This document shows positions 47,801 through 57,299 of a stretch of 64,000 nucleotides of DNA, in pieces (the first letter of the stretch is position 1; each line of letters begins with the position of its first letter). The translations under genes were made by a program, and so were the position numbers. The stretch covers positions 92,076,431-92,140,430 of the forward strand of contig NC_092461.1 in assembly GCF_047495875.1 (NCBI RefSeq), read 5' to 3'. The notes under the pieces were generated by a model that saw only the letters and a list, made by a program, of their open reading frames with translations, had not been told where the DNA came from and made no database searches. The DNA comes from Pithys albifrons albifrons. Taxonomy: Eukaryota; Chordata; Aves; Passeriformes; Thamnophilidae.

Positions 47801-50800
47801 AAACAAAAAGGAAATATTGTAATTTATTAGAAATGTGCAAATTCATGCGTGCACAACTTTGTGTCTATGCACATATGGTTTTTTTCAAGTTTTGAGGTTT
47901 TATCTAGTTTAAAAGGACCTAGATACAACTGGTTCACCCACAAGGATAACACAGGAGCTTAGGCAGATAGATCATCAGCTTTACAAATCTGTATTGAACC
48001 AGGACCATGGGAAGGCAGAATGAGATTTTTTCCATTTCTTTGATAAATTAATTTCAAAGGGGGATGTCAAAAGAAATCTGATCCAGATGTTCCAACAGAA
48101 TGTATAGATTCTCAAAGCATTTTAATAAGGAAATTACAAATTTCTGCAACTGTCCTGGACTGAGCTGGCAAATCGCCAACTGTCCAAGACAGAGTGGAAA
48201 GGGTTCCTCCTCCCCCCAACCAGCCAAGGGGAAAAGAATAGGGAGAGGAAAGAAAAACTTTCAAACCAGGTTTATGCTGAAACTAACTACATGTATTTAT
48301 ACAGAAAAGAGAAAATTAAGAGGAAACTACAATATAACACACACTTACACAAGTTACATATATATAACAAGGCATAACTTCCCACTCCCCAATTAATACA
48401 AAGCAAAGTCTATTACACTAGATCTGTAAGTACTCTGAGAGACACACAGCAAGAAACAGAAAGAGTAACAACAAAAATGTTTCTACTTCCCTGAATGCAA
48501 ACAAAATGCAAGCACAGGCAACAGGAGCAGGGCCTAGCATAGTAGAGGAGCTGCCAGATGTCCTCCTCTTAGTGCAGCCATGATGCAACTAACCAAGCCA
48601 CTCCCACACACTGGATTTTACACCCTTTGAGATGATGTAGTATGGTATGGAATACAATATTATTGGCTGGAAGAAGTCAGCTGTGAGCTAGCTCAGCCCA
48701 GCTTAAATCAGTTGACAATCCTAGACCTAGCTGAACTTTAAAACCTAAATTTAGGTCCACCTGGCTAAATCCATAACAGCAACTGGAAGTGCTCTTGAAA
48801 AAAAATTTAATTCTGAAATGTTCTAAAAAAACTTCAGCAAACTCAAACCAAAACACCCTCCAGCCTGTCATGCCTGAAGGAAAAAAATATATCAAAAGTG
48901 ATTCAGTCAAAACGAACAACAAAACCTCAAACTGAATAAAATTTTAATTCTGTGAAACATCAACAATCAGACCAACAATCCAACTACTAGATTATTTTGG
49001 CATAAAGACAGGTTATTGATCTAGATCTCTTGTGACATGTGACACTTGAAATAATGACTCTACAAAAAGGCTATTCAGCCTGAATATCATTTGACAGTCC
49101 AAAACCTTACAGAAATGCATTATAGTGCATATCTGAGTGAAAGAAATCAAATCACATCCACAGCATGTTTTTTATATACGTATTTTTAAAAAGATGTGAA
49201 GGTGAAATCAGATGAGTGGAAAATACAGCTATAAATAACAAACTTCAAAAGACAAGCCAAAGACAAGAGGTCAATGAAAACGCAGTTGCACATTTCAAGG
49301 AATTGAAGTAACCAGTAAAGAAATGAGGCATTACTGGTTTTGCTAAGCTCAGAACACATTTTTTTTTGCCAGACTTTTAAGGCCCAAAAACTTGGACAGT
49401 TATGGAACTTTTTGTCTGATACTGGAAGCCAAAGAGGAAATCCTGGTAACTGTGAACAACATTTATTGTGTTTTAAATGTACTGGGAAAGTCCCGGAAAA
49501 ATGCAGCGATTTTTAAAATAGTGTTATTTATGTACTTTCAAATTATGACATGCTGATTTTATTGATAAAAATGTATTTTCCTGCCAGACTCAGTACAATT
49601 AAGCAGAGGTAAGGCATTTTTATACAGTATCTGTCTATAGTCCTGCTGCATTAACACATTTTTCCCTTACAGGAACTATGATAATTGGGACACTCAAACA
49701 GTCAATACAATACTCATACACACTCTTCTGCAGCTGACCATAAAGCACTTTAAAAATCACATCATCATTAAATGTTCAGTACTTTCATTTTGATATTTCA
49801 GTTTCTTCTGAGGCAGATGATCAGATATTCAAATTCTTGCTTTTTAACTCTGGCAGAAGCTTGATTATGTTAAACAAAAACAATTCTGATCTTGGTTTCT
49901 GACACCAATGGACAAGGAAAATTCTAAAAACAGACATCCACCCATGTTCAGTTTGTCCTCTAATAGTCAGCTGGGGTGAGGGAATGGGGTGTGGGGGCAG
50001 GGAGCAAAGTATCCATGCACTGTGGACTTTGCTTCCTACAATGCATATACATCTCAAATTGGACTGACCAACACTGTATTACAGAAATGAAAACAAACGG
50101 TGCCATCCTGGGAACAGGGCTCAAAACTTCCTTTTTATGACTTTTCAAGTGACAGCCCTCACCATGAAGCCACAGAAACAGGACTCTGCCTGCCTGGTCC
50201 TCTCAGAGACCTGTGGTTCAAATTAATGACTGCACGGCAGCCAAGAATCAAAATGGAGAGGATTTCATGCATGTTCACACTCAGGAAGACCCACGGCCTC
50301 AAAACTCTCCTAGGATATATATACAGTATTTCTCCCAAGAGAAGTTCTCCCATTGACTGAGCAAGTGTACAAGGACAGCTGTCAATGTTTATAATTTCAC
50401 AGGCTCTGGAACAGAGTGTGAGCAGCTCTTCACCTTGTTTTGAACAGCACTGCCCAAAACCTCGAGCCTACAGTGCAAGCTGGTGCTCCTCCACACATCA
50501 TTTCAGAGTTCTGCTACCAAAGCTCAGAAACCCTGCTTACTTACCACCATCAGTCTCATACATGGAACAGAGGAGTTTGATACATTTGAAAGGAGCTCTT
50601 TCTATAAAAATTTATGTCACACAGGAAGAAATGCAGCAAAGGATGTAATAAACTGACATAATTAAATATTTGGGAGAGGATATAGAGAGGGTATGCAGAT
50701 TCACCTGAAGGAAATGGTCACAAATATGAAAGCATATCTGGTCAGAAAGAAGCACTAACATGTTCACAGTGAAAGATTTCCAGCGTGTTCATTCACACAG

Positions 50801-52298
50801 ATGAAGCAGTAACACAGCCTGAGAAGCCAGCAAATCCTCTGGCTGATGATTCTGATGTCTGTGTCTCTCCATCTTCCACACCACAATTATATGAAGTTTA
50901 AATGCAGAGCAAGAGTATTTCTTACATCCTCTCTGTGCTCCCATCCATTACAGTAATTCTTATGGGAAAACCAGCTTTGTTATCCATTGCATCACTAGCC
51001 ATCATCTGCTTCAGGAATCCATCCTCAGTTGATTAAGGGATATTGAACTTCTTTTTGTAACGGGTATTTCTGACCACCTACAGATGACTGAAGTAACTTA
51101 AGGCAAGTAAGAAGAAAACTAGCTATAAAGTGGATTTAGGCATTACACTGACAAAGTTTAGTCATGACTGTCTACAGAAGCAGCCAGGAAAAATGATAAA
51201 GTACTCCAGGCAAATGACTGTGCTCATATATTATAAATAGCTCACAGTAACTAAACAGCTGATCCATTATTAATAGACTCCACACTATCTGCTTCCTGAC
51301 TTTAATCTGAAAAAGCCAAATCATCAGAAAATGTTGCTTCCATTCCACAGACAAGAATAAACATGTAATTTGCTAACAGATTTCTTCACTGTGAAAGAAA
51401 AGTGGCTTTCTTTTACATCATGCAGAATCCTACAAGGAGCATTGAATAGTCGTAAGATAAATCACCTTATACTGAAATACACAACTCAGTAACAGTGTCT
51501 ACCAGCCATTTTGATCTGAGAAAATTTTGTTTCTCAAAGCACTTTTCTAAGATTCTACTCCATGTACTTAATATAGTGGTCTAAAATGACTGTTGGCTAG
51601 GGAGTATCAGTGAAGGAAGAAAAGAGAGAACTCAGTAAGACATGGACAATAAACACAGGATAACCATACTCATGTTTCATGCTAAGTCTGTGTATGCACC
51701 GACATGTGCACATGTGAAGGAGGGGGAAAATCATGGGGCAGATTTCCAAAAGAGACAAGAATGTGAAGTATTTTTGCTATCTTGCCTAAATTCCCCATGT
51801 AAAAGTCAGACATGAAACCAACTGATCCTTTTCCAGATGCAATCATCAATTTTTTGTATTCAGTCATTGAGACAAAAGTCTGTTGGCTGCCAAGCTCTAC
51901 AGCACAAGGGTGGCTGTCCACAGGTACTGGACATACTTGAAATGCTTGAATAAAATGTCAGTAAGATGTCCAGCATTAGTCTGCATTACTGTCAGGATAC
52001 AAATTTTGTTTTGGACACAGAGCAAAAACTGATGTCCATGGTTTAAAACTACCTATCTTGATGAAAATGTAGAATCAAAAAACCAAAAGAAAAAAAAAAC
52101 AAAAAAGGACACTCATGCTACACCACAGACACTCAGGTTTATCAGTCCTTGTACCTTGAGTCGAGCTTCTACTGATGCCTTCTTACGAGCTTCCCTCCTG
52201 CGATACTGCTCCACTTTATCCAGCTGATCGGGACGCTGCAGCATTCCTGCCACTCTCTGAACAGCTGTGGCAACAGCTTCCCTGTCCGTTTCCTCCAT
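26891..52298 (-). CDS. EXOC3: Exocyst complex component 3 (Sec6), complete
   Basis: Twelve coding exons: 52298-52155, 47694-47475, 45089-44408, 39432-39315, 37075-36950, 35420-35320, 34870-34760, 33393-33243, 32548-32426, 28953-28792, 27572-27445 and 27062-26891 (TAA). They sum to 2238 bp, i.e. 745 aa, the same length as human EXOC3; all splice phases close. Sec6 is a core subunit of the octameric exocyst, which tethers secretory vesicles to the plasma membrane before SNARE fusion. The N-terminal coiled coil (about residues 20-120, with [20 protein letters not shown] and [19 protein letters not shown]) packs with other subunits. The rest is the Sec6 helical-rod region, including [42 protein letters not shown]-like [19 protein letters not shown] and [19 protein letters not shown]. 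The C-terminus is VPKLLK. ATG 52298 ([13 protein letters not shown]) matches the family start. No defects seen. Confidence 0.97.
31420..32347 (-). mobile_element. CR1 fragment split by a solo LTR
   Basis: Reverse-oriented CR1 3' region, 31420-31721: 'cagaatcacagaatatgctg', 'agttggaaggacccatgatg', 'gagtccaactcttggccctg', 'gatatccaacctcaacctcc'. It continues after the LTR at 32304-32347 with 'ggaagttgtaactgcaatga' then 'ggtctccctt', the adjoining CR1 segment. The two parts are collinear once the LTR and one GCCCC copy are removed. Confidence 0.85.
31722..32303 (-). mobile_element. Endogenous retrovirus solo LTR, copy A
   Basis: 582 bp, flanked by the 5-bp direct repeat GCCCC (31717-31721 and 32304-32308). 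It is homologous along its length to the LTRs at 48151-48778 and 60385-60889, more diverged at both ends. The minus orientation is inferred from TGTA/GTGG-type left end and a TATAAATA box read on that strand near 31865-31872. No internal retroviral sequence adjoins it. The 5-bp duplication suits avian ERVL-type elements. In EXOC3 intron, nested in CR1. Confidence 0.85.
32549..39314 (-). other. EXOC3 middle introns
   Basis: Introns 32549-33242, 33394-34759, 34871-35319, 35421-36949 and 37076-39314. Apart from the CR1 at 33927-34612 I see only unique AT-rich sequence and short poly-T/poly-A runs. A 'gtgtcttggtttgacacaca' stretch near 36460 resembles the start of some avian LTRs, but no element could be followed from it. 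Confidence 0.55.
33927..34612 (+). mobile_element. CR1 LINE 3' fragment, relatively young
   Basis: 5'-truncated CR1 encoding the ORF2 C-terminal part: [94 protein letters not shown]. One substitution creates an in-frame TAG near 34289-34291; otherwise the frame is open. It ends with the CR1 3' motif and a partial ATTCTATG tail. Close to the copy at 55766-56662, in the EXOC3 intron 33394-34759. Confidence 0.95.
42180..42355 (-). mobile_element. CR1 LINE 3' fragment
   Basis: 'atcacagaacccttagaatg', 'gaccttaaagatcatctgag', 'cctggccttggatgcttcca', 'gatggggcatccacaacttc' in reverse CR1 orientation, same subtype as the copy at 22517-22765. 5'-truncated. Confidence 0.85.
43949..44315 (+). mobile_element. 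tRNA-Gln/5S-rRNA composite SINE, copy 2
   Basis: Full-length copy with 12-bp target duplications TACATTAACAGA at 43937-43948 and 44316-44327. Head 43955-44030 is tRNA-Gln-like: TGGTCCCATGGTGTAAAGG (A box), GAACTCCGAATCCC anticodon arm, GAGTTCAAGTCTC (B box), GTGGGGACC acceptor end. The 5S-like middle is about 44065-44120, with CATCTCGGATGCTCAGCAGG and CCCCGGTTAGTACCGGGTGC. A body of about 170 bp ends in ACATACATACAT. Pol III transcription from the tRNA boxes is inferred. It starts about 90 bp from an EXOC3 exon (44408). Confidence 0.92.
45090..47474 (-). other. EXOC3 intron 45090-47474
   Basis: Contains SINE copy 3 at 45675-46035 and otherwise unique AT-rich sequence, including an (ACAAA)n-like patch near 46325-46350. 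No coding evidence. Confidence 0.6.
45675..46035 (-). mobile_element. tRNA-Gln/5S-rRNA composite SINE, copy 3
   Basis: Minus-strand full-length copy with 10-bp target duplications CTAGGATTGT at 45665-45674 and 46036-46045. Read on the minus strand: GGTGGTCCCGTGGTGTAAAG, GGACTCTGAATCCCAAGG, GAGTTCGAGTCTCAGTGGG, then the 5S-like CATCTTGGATGCTCAGCAGG and CCCCGGTTACTACCGGGTGC, then the shared body and a short CATA-type end. It carries the same 5S-internal deletion as copies 1 and 2. Confidence 0.92.
47695..52154 (-). other. EXOC3 intron 47695-52154
   Basis: Contains the solo LTR at 48151-48778. The rest (48.8-52.1 kb) is AT-rich unique sequence without recognisable genes; open frames such as 50100-50360 and 50385-50648 have no family or splice evidence. 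Confidence 0.6.
48151..48778 (-). mobile_element. Endogenous retrovirus solo LTR, copy B (most complete)
   Basis: 628 bp starting TGTCCTGG and ending CCATAACA, with the 5-bp target duplication GCAAC at 48146-48150 and 48779-48783. Read on the minus strand it begins TGTTATGGATTTAGCC and ends CAGGACA, the TG...CA termini of LTRs, with a TATAAATA box near 48295-48302. No gag, pol or env sequence adjoins it, so it is a solo LTR left by recombination between the two LTRs. Best reference copy of the family in this window. Confidence 0.93.
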
Positions 52299-52339
52299 TG
52301 CTGATTGGGGCCTCAAAACGCCTTCATACCTTAATAGTA

Positions 52340-55300
52340 CTGAAAAGAAATAAAACAATTTTAGAAAATACTTCCTTTTCATTTGATGGCTATGTGACAT
52401 TTCAAAGTTGCATGTATGGCCAAACTTCACAAACGAAGATTTTGGAAGGGCTGTCCCCACGTGGGTGTGCCCTTCCAGCCTGTGCAGTGGATTTTAGGTG
52501 AGGCTCAGCGTGCGCAGAACTGGCCCCACCGTTTAACTCCTGAGGTTCATCTGCCACGGCCAAGCGAGCTTGGACGGTGCCAGTGAAGTCCTCAGGACTA
52601 GAACCTACAGCACACAGCATTTCCCAGGAGGTCTCCCATCCAAGTACTAATCCGGGGCTGACCCTGCTGAGCTTCCGAGATCTGACGGGATCGGATGTCA
52701 GGGAGGCATTTAACTGCCTTCATTTCAAAGTTAACAACTGGAGAATTAACTTTGGCAATAAAAACAGTGCAACTTGACAGAAGCATCATCAGACTGTGTT
52801 ATAAAGAGGAGTAACTGGAATTCTACAAGAATTGCATTTAAAGTCACTTAACTCTCTTTCACTTGTTTCCTTGAAACATTCTTTGGTTGCTTTTCTTACA
52901 TTTACCTTGCTCACTGTAAGTTTATATAAAAAAATCCCTAAAACCCAAATCACAAAAAACCCACCACCACGAACAGCAAAGTTTAATTAAAAAAACCAGA
53001 TTCTATCAAATCATAGAGTAAGTTTGCCTATCAAAAGGTGAATGAGACAAGCATAAAGGAATCTTGTAGATGGTTGAAGCAAAAATCCTAACTCTTCCTG
53101 AATTTGAATCTGGCGGAGCTGAGAGAATCACAGTTCCCCTGCAGGAACAGGTCAAATTTGCTACCAAAACTGCAGAGAAACAGCTATGAAGTTCTAAATC
53201 TGGAGACTTAACTATAAAGCACTACCATTTAAACGTCTGATGGATAATTTTTTTATTTCCTACTCTTGTTTTCAGTTCTTCACACAGTATCAATCCAGTC
53301 CATCAAGGGTGTAGGTACACATGGAAAAATTAATCAAGTATTTCGCCTAATTCTAATTTCTAGTTTAGTCAAGACATGCATGCAAACTAGTGTGCAGAAA
53401 AGGTAAATTCTGCCAATTGTCAAGCCTGACCTGTTCTCTCAAACTTCACTGGCTACTAACAGAGAGCAGGGAGGACCCCAGACAGCAAGCATGTTCACAG
53501 AACTTTGAGGGACGTATCTGGAGCTCCTCATTGCTTCCAAATTATTTCCATCATTTTGTGTCTTCAGCCTTGTAATCAAAACAAACATTTTAGATATTGC
53601 TGCCACAACCAGAGATTACACTCTCTCATATCCATATTATTCCTTGAAAGTAGATACCTACTTTCAGAGCAGTATGTGTTCACATATTCACCACATCACT
53701 TATTTTCAACAGAATAATGATCTGATGAAGAACTGTGCCAAGGGCACAGCACTGAAAGAGCAAAAGCAAGAAAACTCATGGCATAAGAGAAAGACAGCTT
53801 GATAAATGAAGGGGAGACACTCTCCCACCCCCAAAAAACCTGAAAAACTGAAACAAAGAAAATTGCTCACCACCTCTCACAGGCAAACTAATGCTCCAGT
53901 TGGTCTCTGGACAATGGCCACTCTGGAAGCAAAACCCCAATATTTTATTGCTAAGTATGACATTGGGAATTTCCCTTCAGCCAGTCTGGGTCAGATGTTC
54001 CAGCTGTCCCCTCTCAATCTCTTGCCTATCCCCAGCCCACTCGAGGGGAGTGGAAGGCAGGATAGGAAAAAGCCTTCACACTGTGTGAGGAGCCTTCAGC
54101 CACAGCCAAAACACTGCAGTGCAAGCAGCACTGTTTTAGCCAAAAATCCAAAACCATAGTGCAGTACAGGCACTTATAAAGAAAGTTAACTCCATCTCAG
54201 GCAGACTCTCTAGAGCATTAGTAGAATGAGTCACTTTAGAATCTACCAGGCATTCCAGGTAAGGTTTGCCCATGAGCCAGCCTGCAAGACCCTAAGTCTA
54301 TGTCTCAAGTTCCCTCATCTGAAATACCAAGATCTGTATCTCCAGTACCTTCAAAGGTTAGATGCATAAGCATGCACTTATTCCAGAATTATTTCCACAG
54401 CACGGACTCCTGCCCTCCTTTACCTCCCAGCTGTGCAACCAGACCCATCACTTCTCTACCACTGGCCTGTTCGGCTCAAACCATGTCTGATTTCCCACTC
54501 TTCATCTGAAGGCGCAGGTTCTATTTTTGCCACTCATATTTTGGAATGAATACTCCTGCTTTGTTGGGCTCAATCCATTTCCAAGCTGTCTGAGCTCTAT
54601 CCACAATAAATAAAAGGTAGTTACTTTCAGATATTGATTCACAACAGAAACAGTATTCTGCAGCAGAGAGCTGTATTCTGAATTACTGCCTTTATTAAAA
54701 ATTGAACACATTCCACAGGGTTTCAACAGCTTCAACCCACACAAGCCACTACCCAGGCACATCAATCATACCTTGTGAGGAGAATCAGCAGCCAAGCACA
54801 CTGGAACCGACCTGCCGAGGCAGACAGGCTCTTGCACAACCACCAGAGGAAGAGGAAACTTTAGGAAACCCTGTCAGCTTTACACAGAGGCTCTAAGTCA
54901 AAACTACCAACACCGTCAGAGCGAGGGACAAAACTAAGTCCCCAGCAGTCCTGGAAAGGCTCCATCTGCAAGTGCACCCTTATGCTCGGCACTCACTCTC
55001 CAGAACCGAGCCAGCGGGGACAGGCTCACAGGCCCCTGCCCCTCCCGAAAGGAGCTCCGGGGCTGGAGGGCTCAGCGACAGCGGGGAGGGGGCACGGCCC
55101 CTCCGGACTCCACATCTGGGAGGAAGCAGCCCCAGCCCCGCCCGGCTCCTCCCTGACAGATGTGGCTCAACTCCAACCCTCCGCCCCGACGCAGGTGCCG
55201 GTCCCTGCGGGGCAAAGGCCGAGCTCCCTCGGCCCGCGCCTCGGCCCCGGGGCGGGAGGCGCCCGGAGCACCCGCTCTGGCCCCGCCATCCCGAGTTGCT

Positions 55301-55496
55301 CCCCGCATCGCCCCGGCCCGCTCTGCCCCACCCGCTCCGCTTCCCTGTGCCAGCGCGGGGTCGCTACAGCCAGCGACAGCCCGGCAGGGCCCGGCGCGGC
55401 GGCGCTCGCAGGCGGGGACAGCGGCGGGACAGCAGCGGAGACAACGGCGGGGACAGCGCCGGGACGGCGGGGGAAGGAGGCGCGGCCGGCACTTAC
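52340..55496 (-). other. EXOC3 intron 1
   Basis: Lies between the non-coding first exon (donor at 55496) and the exon with the ATG (acceptor at 52340). Contains SINE copy 4 and unique sequence. The 5' ~500 bp (54.98-55.5 kb) belong to the CpG island. Confidence 0.6.
52410..52720 (-). mobile_element. Composite SINE, copy 4 (5'-truncated, long 5S module)
   Basis: 12-bp target duplications CATTTCAAAGTT at 52398-52409 and 52721-52732 prove this is a discrete insertion. The tRNA head is absent. Read on the minus strand, the 5S-like part is longer than in copies 1-3: AGATCTCGGAAGCTCAGCAG, GGATTAGTACTTGGATGGGA, GACCTCCTGGGAAATGCTGT, GTGCTGTAGG, close to the 3' two-thirds of vertebrate 5S rRNA. The shared body and a CATA-type end follow. 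It sits 70 bp upstream of the acceptor of EXOC3 exon 52339-52155. Confidence 0.92.
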
Positions 55497-55690
55497 CGGG
55501 GCCGCGGCCGCCCCTGCTCGGCGAGGCGCTGACAGGCCCCGCTGCGCCGGCGCACGCGCGGTCGCGCAGGCGCAACACGCTGCCCGCGGCAGCGCCGCCT
55601 GGTGGCGGGTTGTGGTTGTGGCGTTTGCGAGTCGTGTTCGCCGTGTGGGTGTAAAAGGGTAGCGAGTGCGCCTTGGGGCGGCGTCTGGAG
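54980..55690 (-). promoter_or_regulatory. EXOC3 CpG-island promoter and non-coding exon 1
   Basis: CpG-dense block. A donor CCCCG|GTAAGT on the minus strand at 55497/55496 marks the end of a non-coding first exon (55497 to roughly 55560), joined to the acceptor at 52340. At 55543-55554 is the perfect 12-bp palindrome TGCGCCGGCGCA and at 55563-55574 CGCGCAGGCGCA, both close to the NRF1 consensus. There is no TATA box. The start site itself cannot be fixed from sequence. Confidence 0.75.
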
Positions 55691-55765
55691 GCACCTAGAT
55701 GGGCTGAAAATATAAATAAACTGCGCGAGTGCTGTGAGGTGTGGGCTGGAATGGTCGCCTACTAC

Positions 55766-56662
55766 GAATTTGCTGGTGACACCAACTTGGGTGGGAGTGT
55801 CGACCTGCTGGAAGGCAGGAGGGCTCTGCAGAGGGATCTGGATAGACTTGAGAGATGGGCTGATTCCAATGGGATGAAATTCAACAAGGCCAAGTGCCAG
55901 GTCCTGCACTTTGGCCACAACAACCCCATGCAGCGCTACAGGCTGGGCACAGAGTGGCTGGAGAGCAGCCAGGCAGAAAGGGACCTGGGGGTACTAATTG
56001 ACAGGAAGCTCAACATAAGCCAACAGTGTGCCCAGGTGGCCAAGAAGGCCAATGGGATCCTGGCCTGGATCAAAAATAGCATGGCCAGCAGGACCAGGGA
56101 AGTGACCCTTCCCCTCTACTCTGCGTTGGTGAGGCCACACCTTGAGTATTGTGTTCAGTTCTGGGCCCCTCAGTTCAGAAAGGATATTGAGGTGCTGAAA
56201 CGAGTCCAGAGAAGAGCAACAAGGCTGGTGAAGGGACTGGAGCACAAGCCCTATGGGGAGAGGCTGAGGGAGCTGGGGTTGTTTAGCCTGGAGAAGAGGA
56301 GGGTTAGAGGTGACCTCATCACTGTCTATAACTACCTGAAGGGAAGTTCTAGCCAGGTGGGGGTTGGTCTCTTCTCTCAGGCAACCAACAGTAGGACAAG
56401 AGGGCATGGGCTTAAGCTCTGCCAGGGGTGGTTTAGGTTGGATATCAGGAAGAAGTTCTTTAAAGAGAGAGTGGTCAGGCATTGGAATGGCCTGCCCAGG
56501 GAGGTGGTGGATTCACCATTCCTGGAGGTTTTTAAACTGAGATTGGACATGGCACTGAGTGCCATGATCTGGTAAATGGACTGGAGTTGGACCAAGGGTT
56601 GGACTTGATGATCTTGGAGGTTTTTTCCAACCCAATCGATTCTATGATTCTATGATTCTATA
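55766..56662 (+). mobile_element. CR1 LINE with open ORF2 C-terminal frame
   Basis: 5'-truncated CR1 with a continuous frame through 56575. Motifs in order: [110 protein letters not shown]. The first motif is the remnant of the reverse-transcriptase FADD box with one Asp changed to Gly; the upstream polymerase and endonuclease are missing, so it cannot move by itself. It ends with three ATTCTATG-type units (56638-56662), the CR1 3' signature. About 200 bp from the EXOC3 exon 1. Confidence 0.97.
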
Positions 56663-56699
56663 CAGTTGGTATCATCTGGAAAAAATGGAGGAAGCGTGT

Positions 56700-56893
56700 G
56701 CCATTATTTCCTCACGAGGGAGTTGTTAAGCTTGGGAATGGGTGGCCCAGGGTGGTGGTGGAGGCGCCATCCTGGAGGTGTTTTGAGGCAAGGCTGGACA
56801 TGCCAGTCCGTGCCCGGGTGTAGCTGACAGGGAGGTGTTCGGTCAGAGGTTGGGCTCAATGGCCTGGGAGGTCTTTCCCACCCCAGTGCATTA
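56700..56893 (+). mobile_element. Diverged CR1 3' fragment
   Basis: 'gaatgggtggcccagggtgg', 'tggtggaggcgccatcctgg', 'gaggtgttttgaggcaaggc', then 'gggctcaatggcctgggagg' and 'tctttcccaccccagtgca' follow the CR1 ORF2 end and 3' UTR (GLPREVVESP..LEVFKRRLD) in a different subfamily, lying between two other CR1 copies. Confidence 0.7.
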
Positions 56894-57275
56894 TCATAGA
56901 ATCGATTGGGTTGGAAAAGACCTCCAAGATCATCAAGTCCAACCCTTACTCCAACTCCAGTCCATTTACCAGATCATGGCACTCAGTTCCACGTCCAATC
57001 TCAGTTTAAAAACCTCCAGGGACGGTGAATCCACCACCTCTCCGGGCAGCCCATTCCACTGCCTGATTACTCCCTCTGGAAATAATTTTTTTCTGCCATC
57101 CAACTTCAATTTCCCCTGGCAGAGCTTGAGCCTGTGCCCCCTTGTCCTATTGCTGAGTGCCTGGGAGAAGAGACCAACCCCCACCCGGCTAGAACTTCCC
57201 TTCAGGTAGTTGTAGACAGTGATGAGGTCACCTCTGAGCCTCCTCTTCTCCAGGCTAAACAACCCATTCTGTGGT
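56894..57275 (-). mobile_element. CR1 LINE 3' fragment, inverted
   Basis: Reverse orientation: 'atcatagaatcgattgggtt', 'ggaaaagacctccaagatca', 'tcaagtccaaccc', then the frame [40 protein letters not shown] read on the minus strand. Same subfamily as the 55766-56662 copy, lying tail to tail with it. Confidence 0.95.
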
Positions 57276-57299
57276 TCTCCAAGGGTGCCGCAGGTGGGT

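Noticed and set aside
52600..52720. Genuine 5S rRNA gene on the minus strand
   Set aside because: Lacks the 5' third of 5S rRNA, and the 12-bp target duplications include the SINE body, so it is part of the SINE.
54972..55694. Overlapping long open frames in the EXOC3 CpG island
   Set aside because: Present in both strands and multiple frames with Ala/Arg/Pro-rich products and no splice logic; by-products of GC content.
55673..56575. 300-codon open frame as a host gene
   Set aside because: Its sequence is the CR1 ORF2 C-terminal region ending at the CR1 3' tail; it is a retrotransposon fragment.
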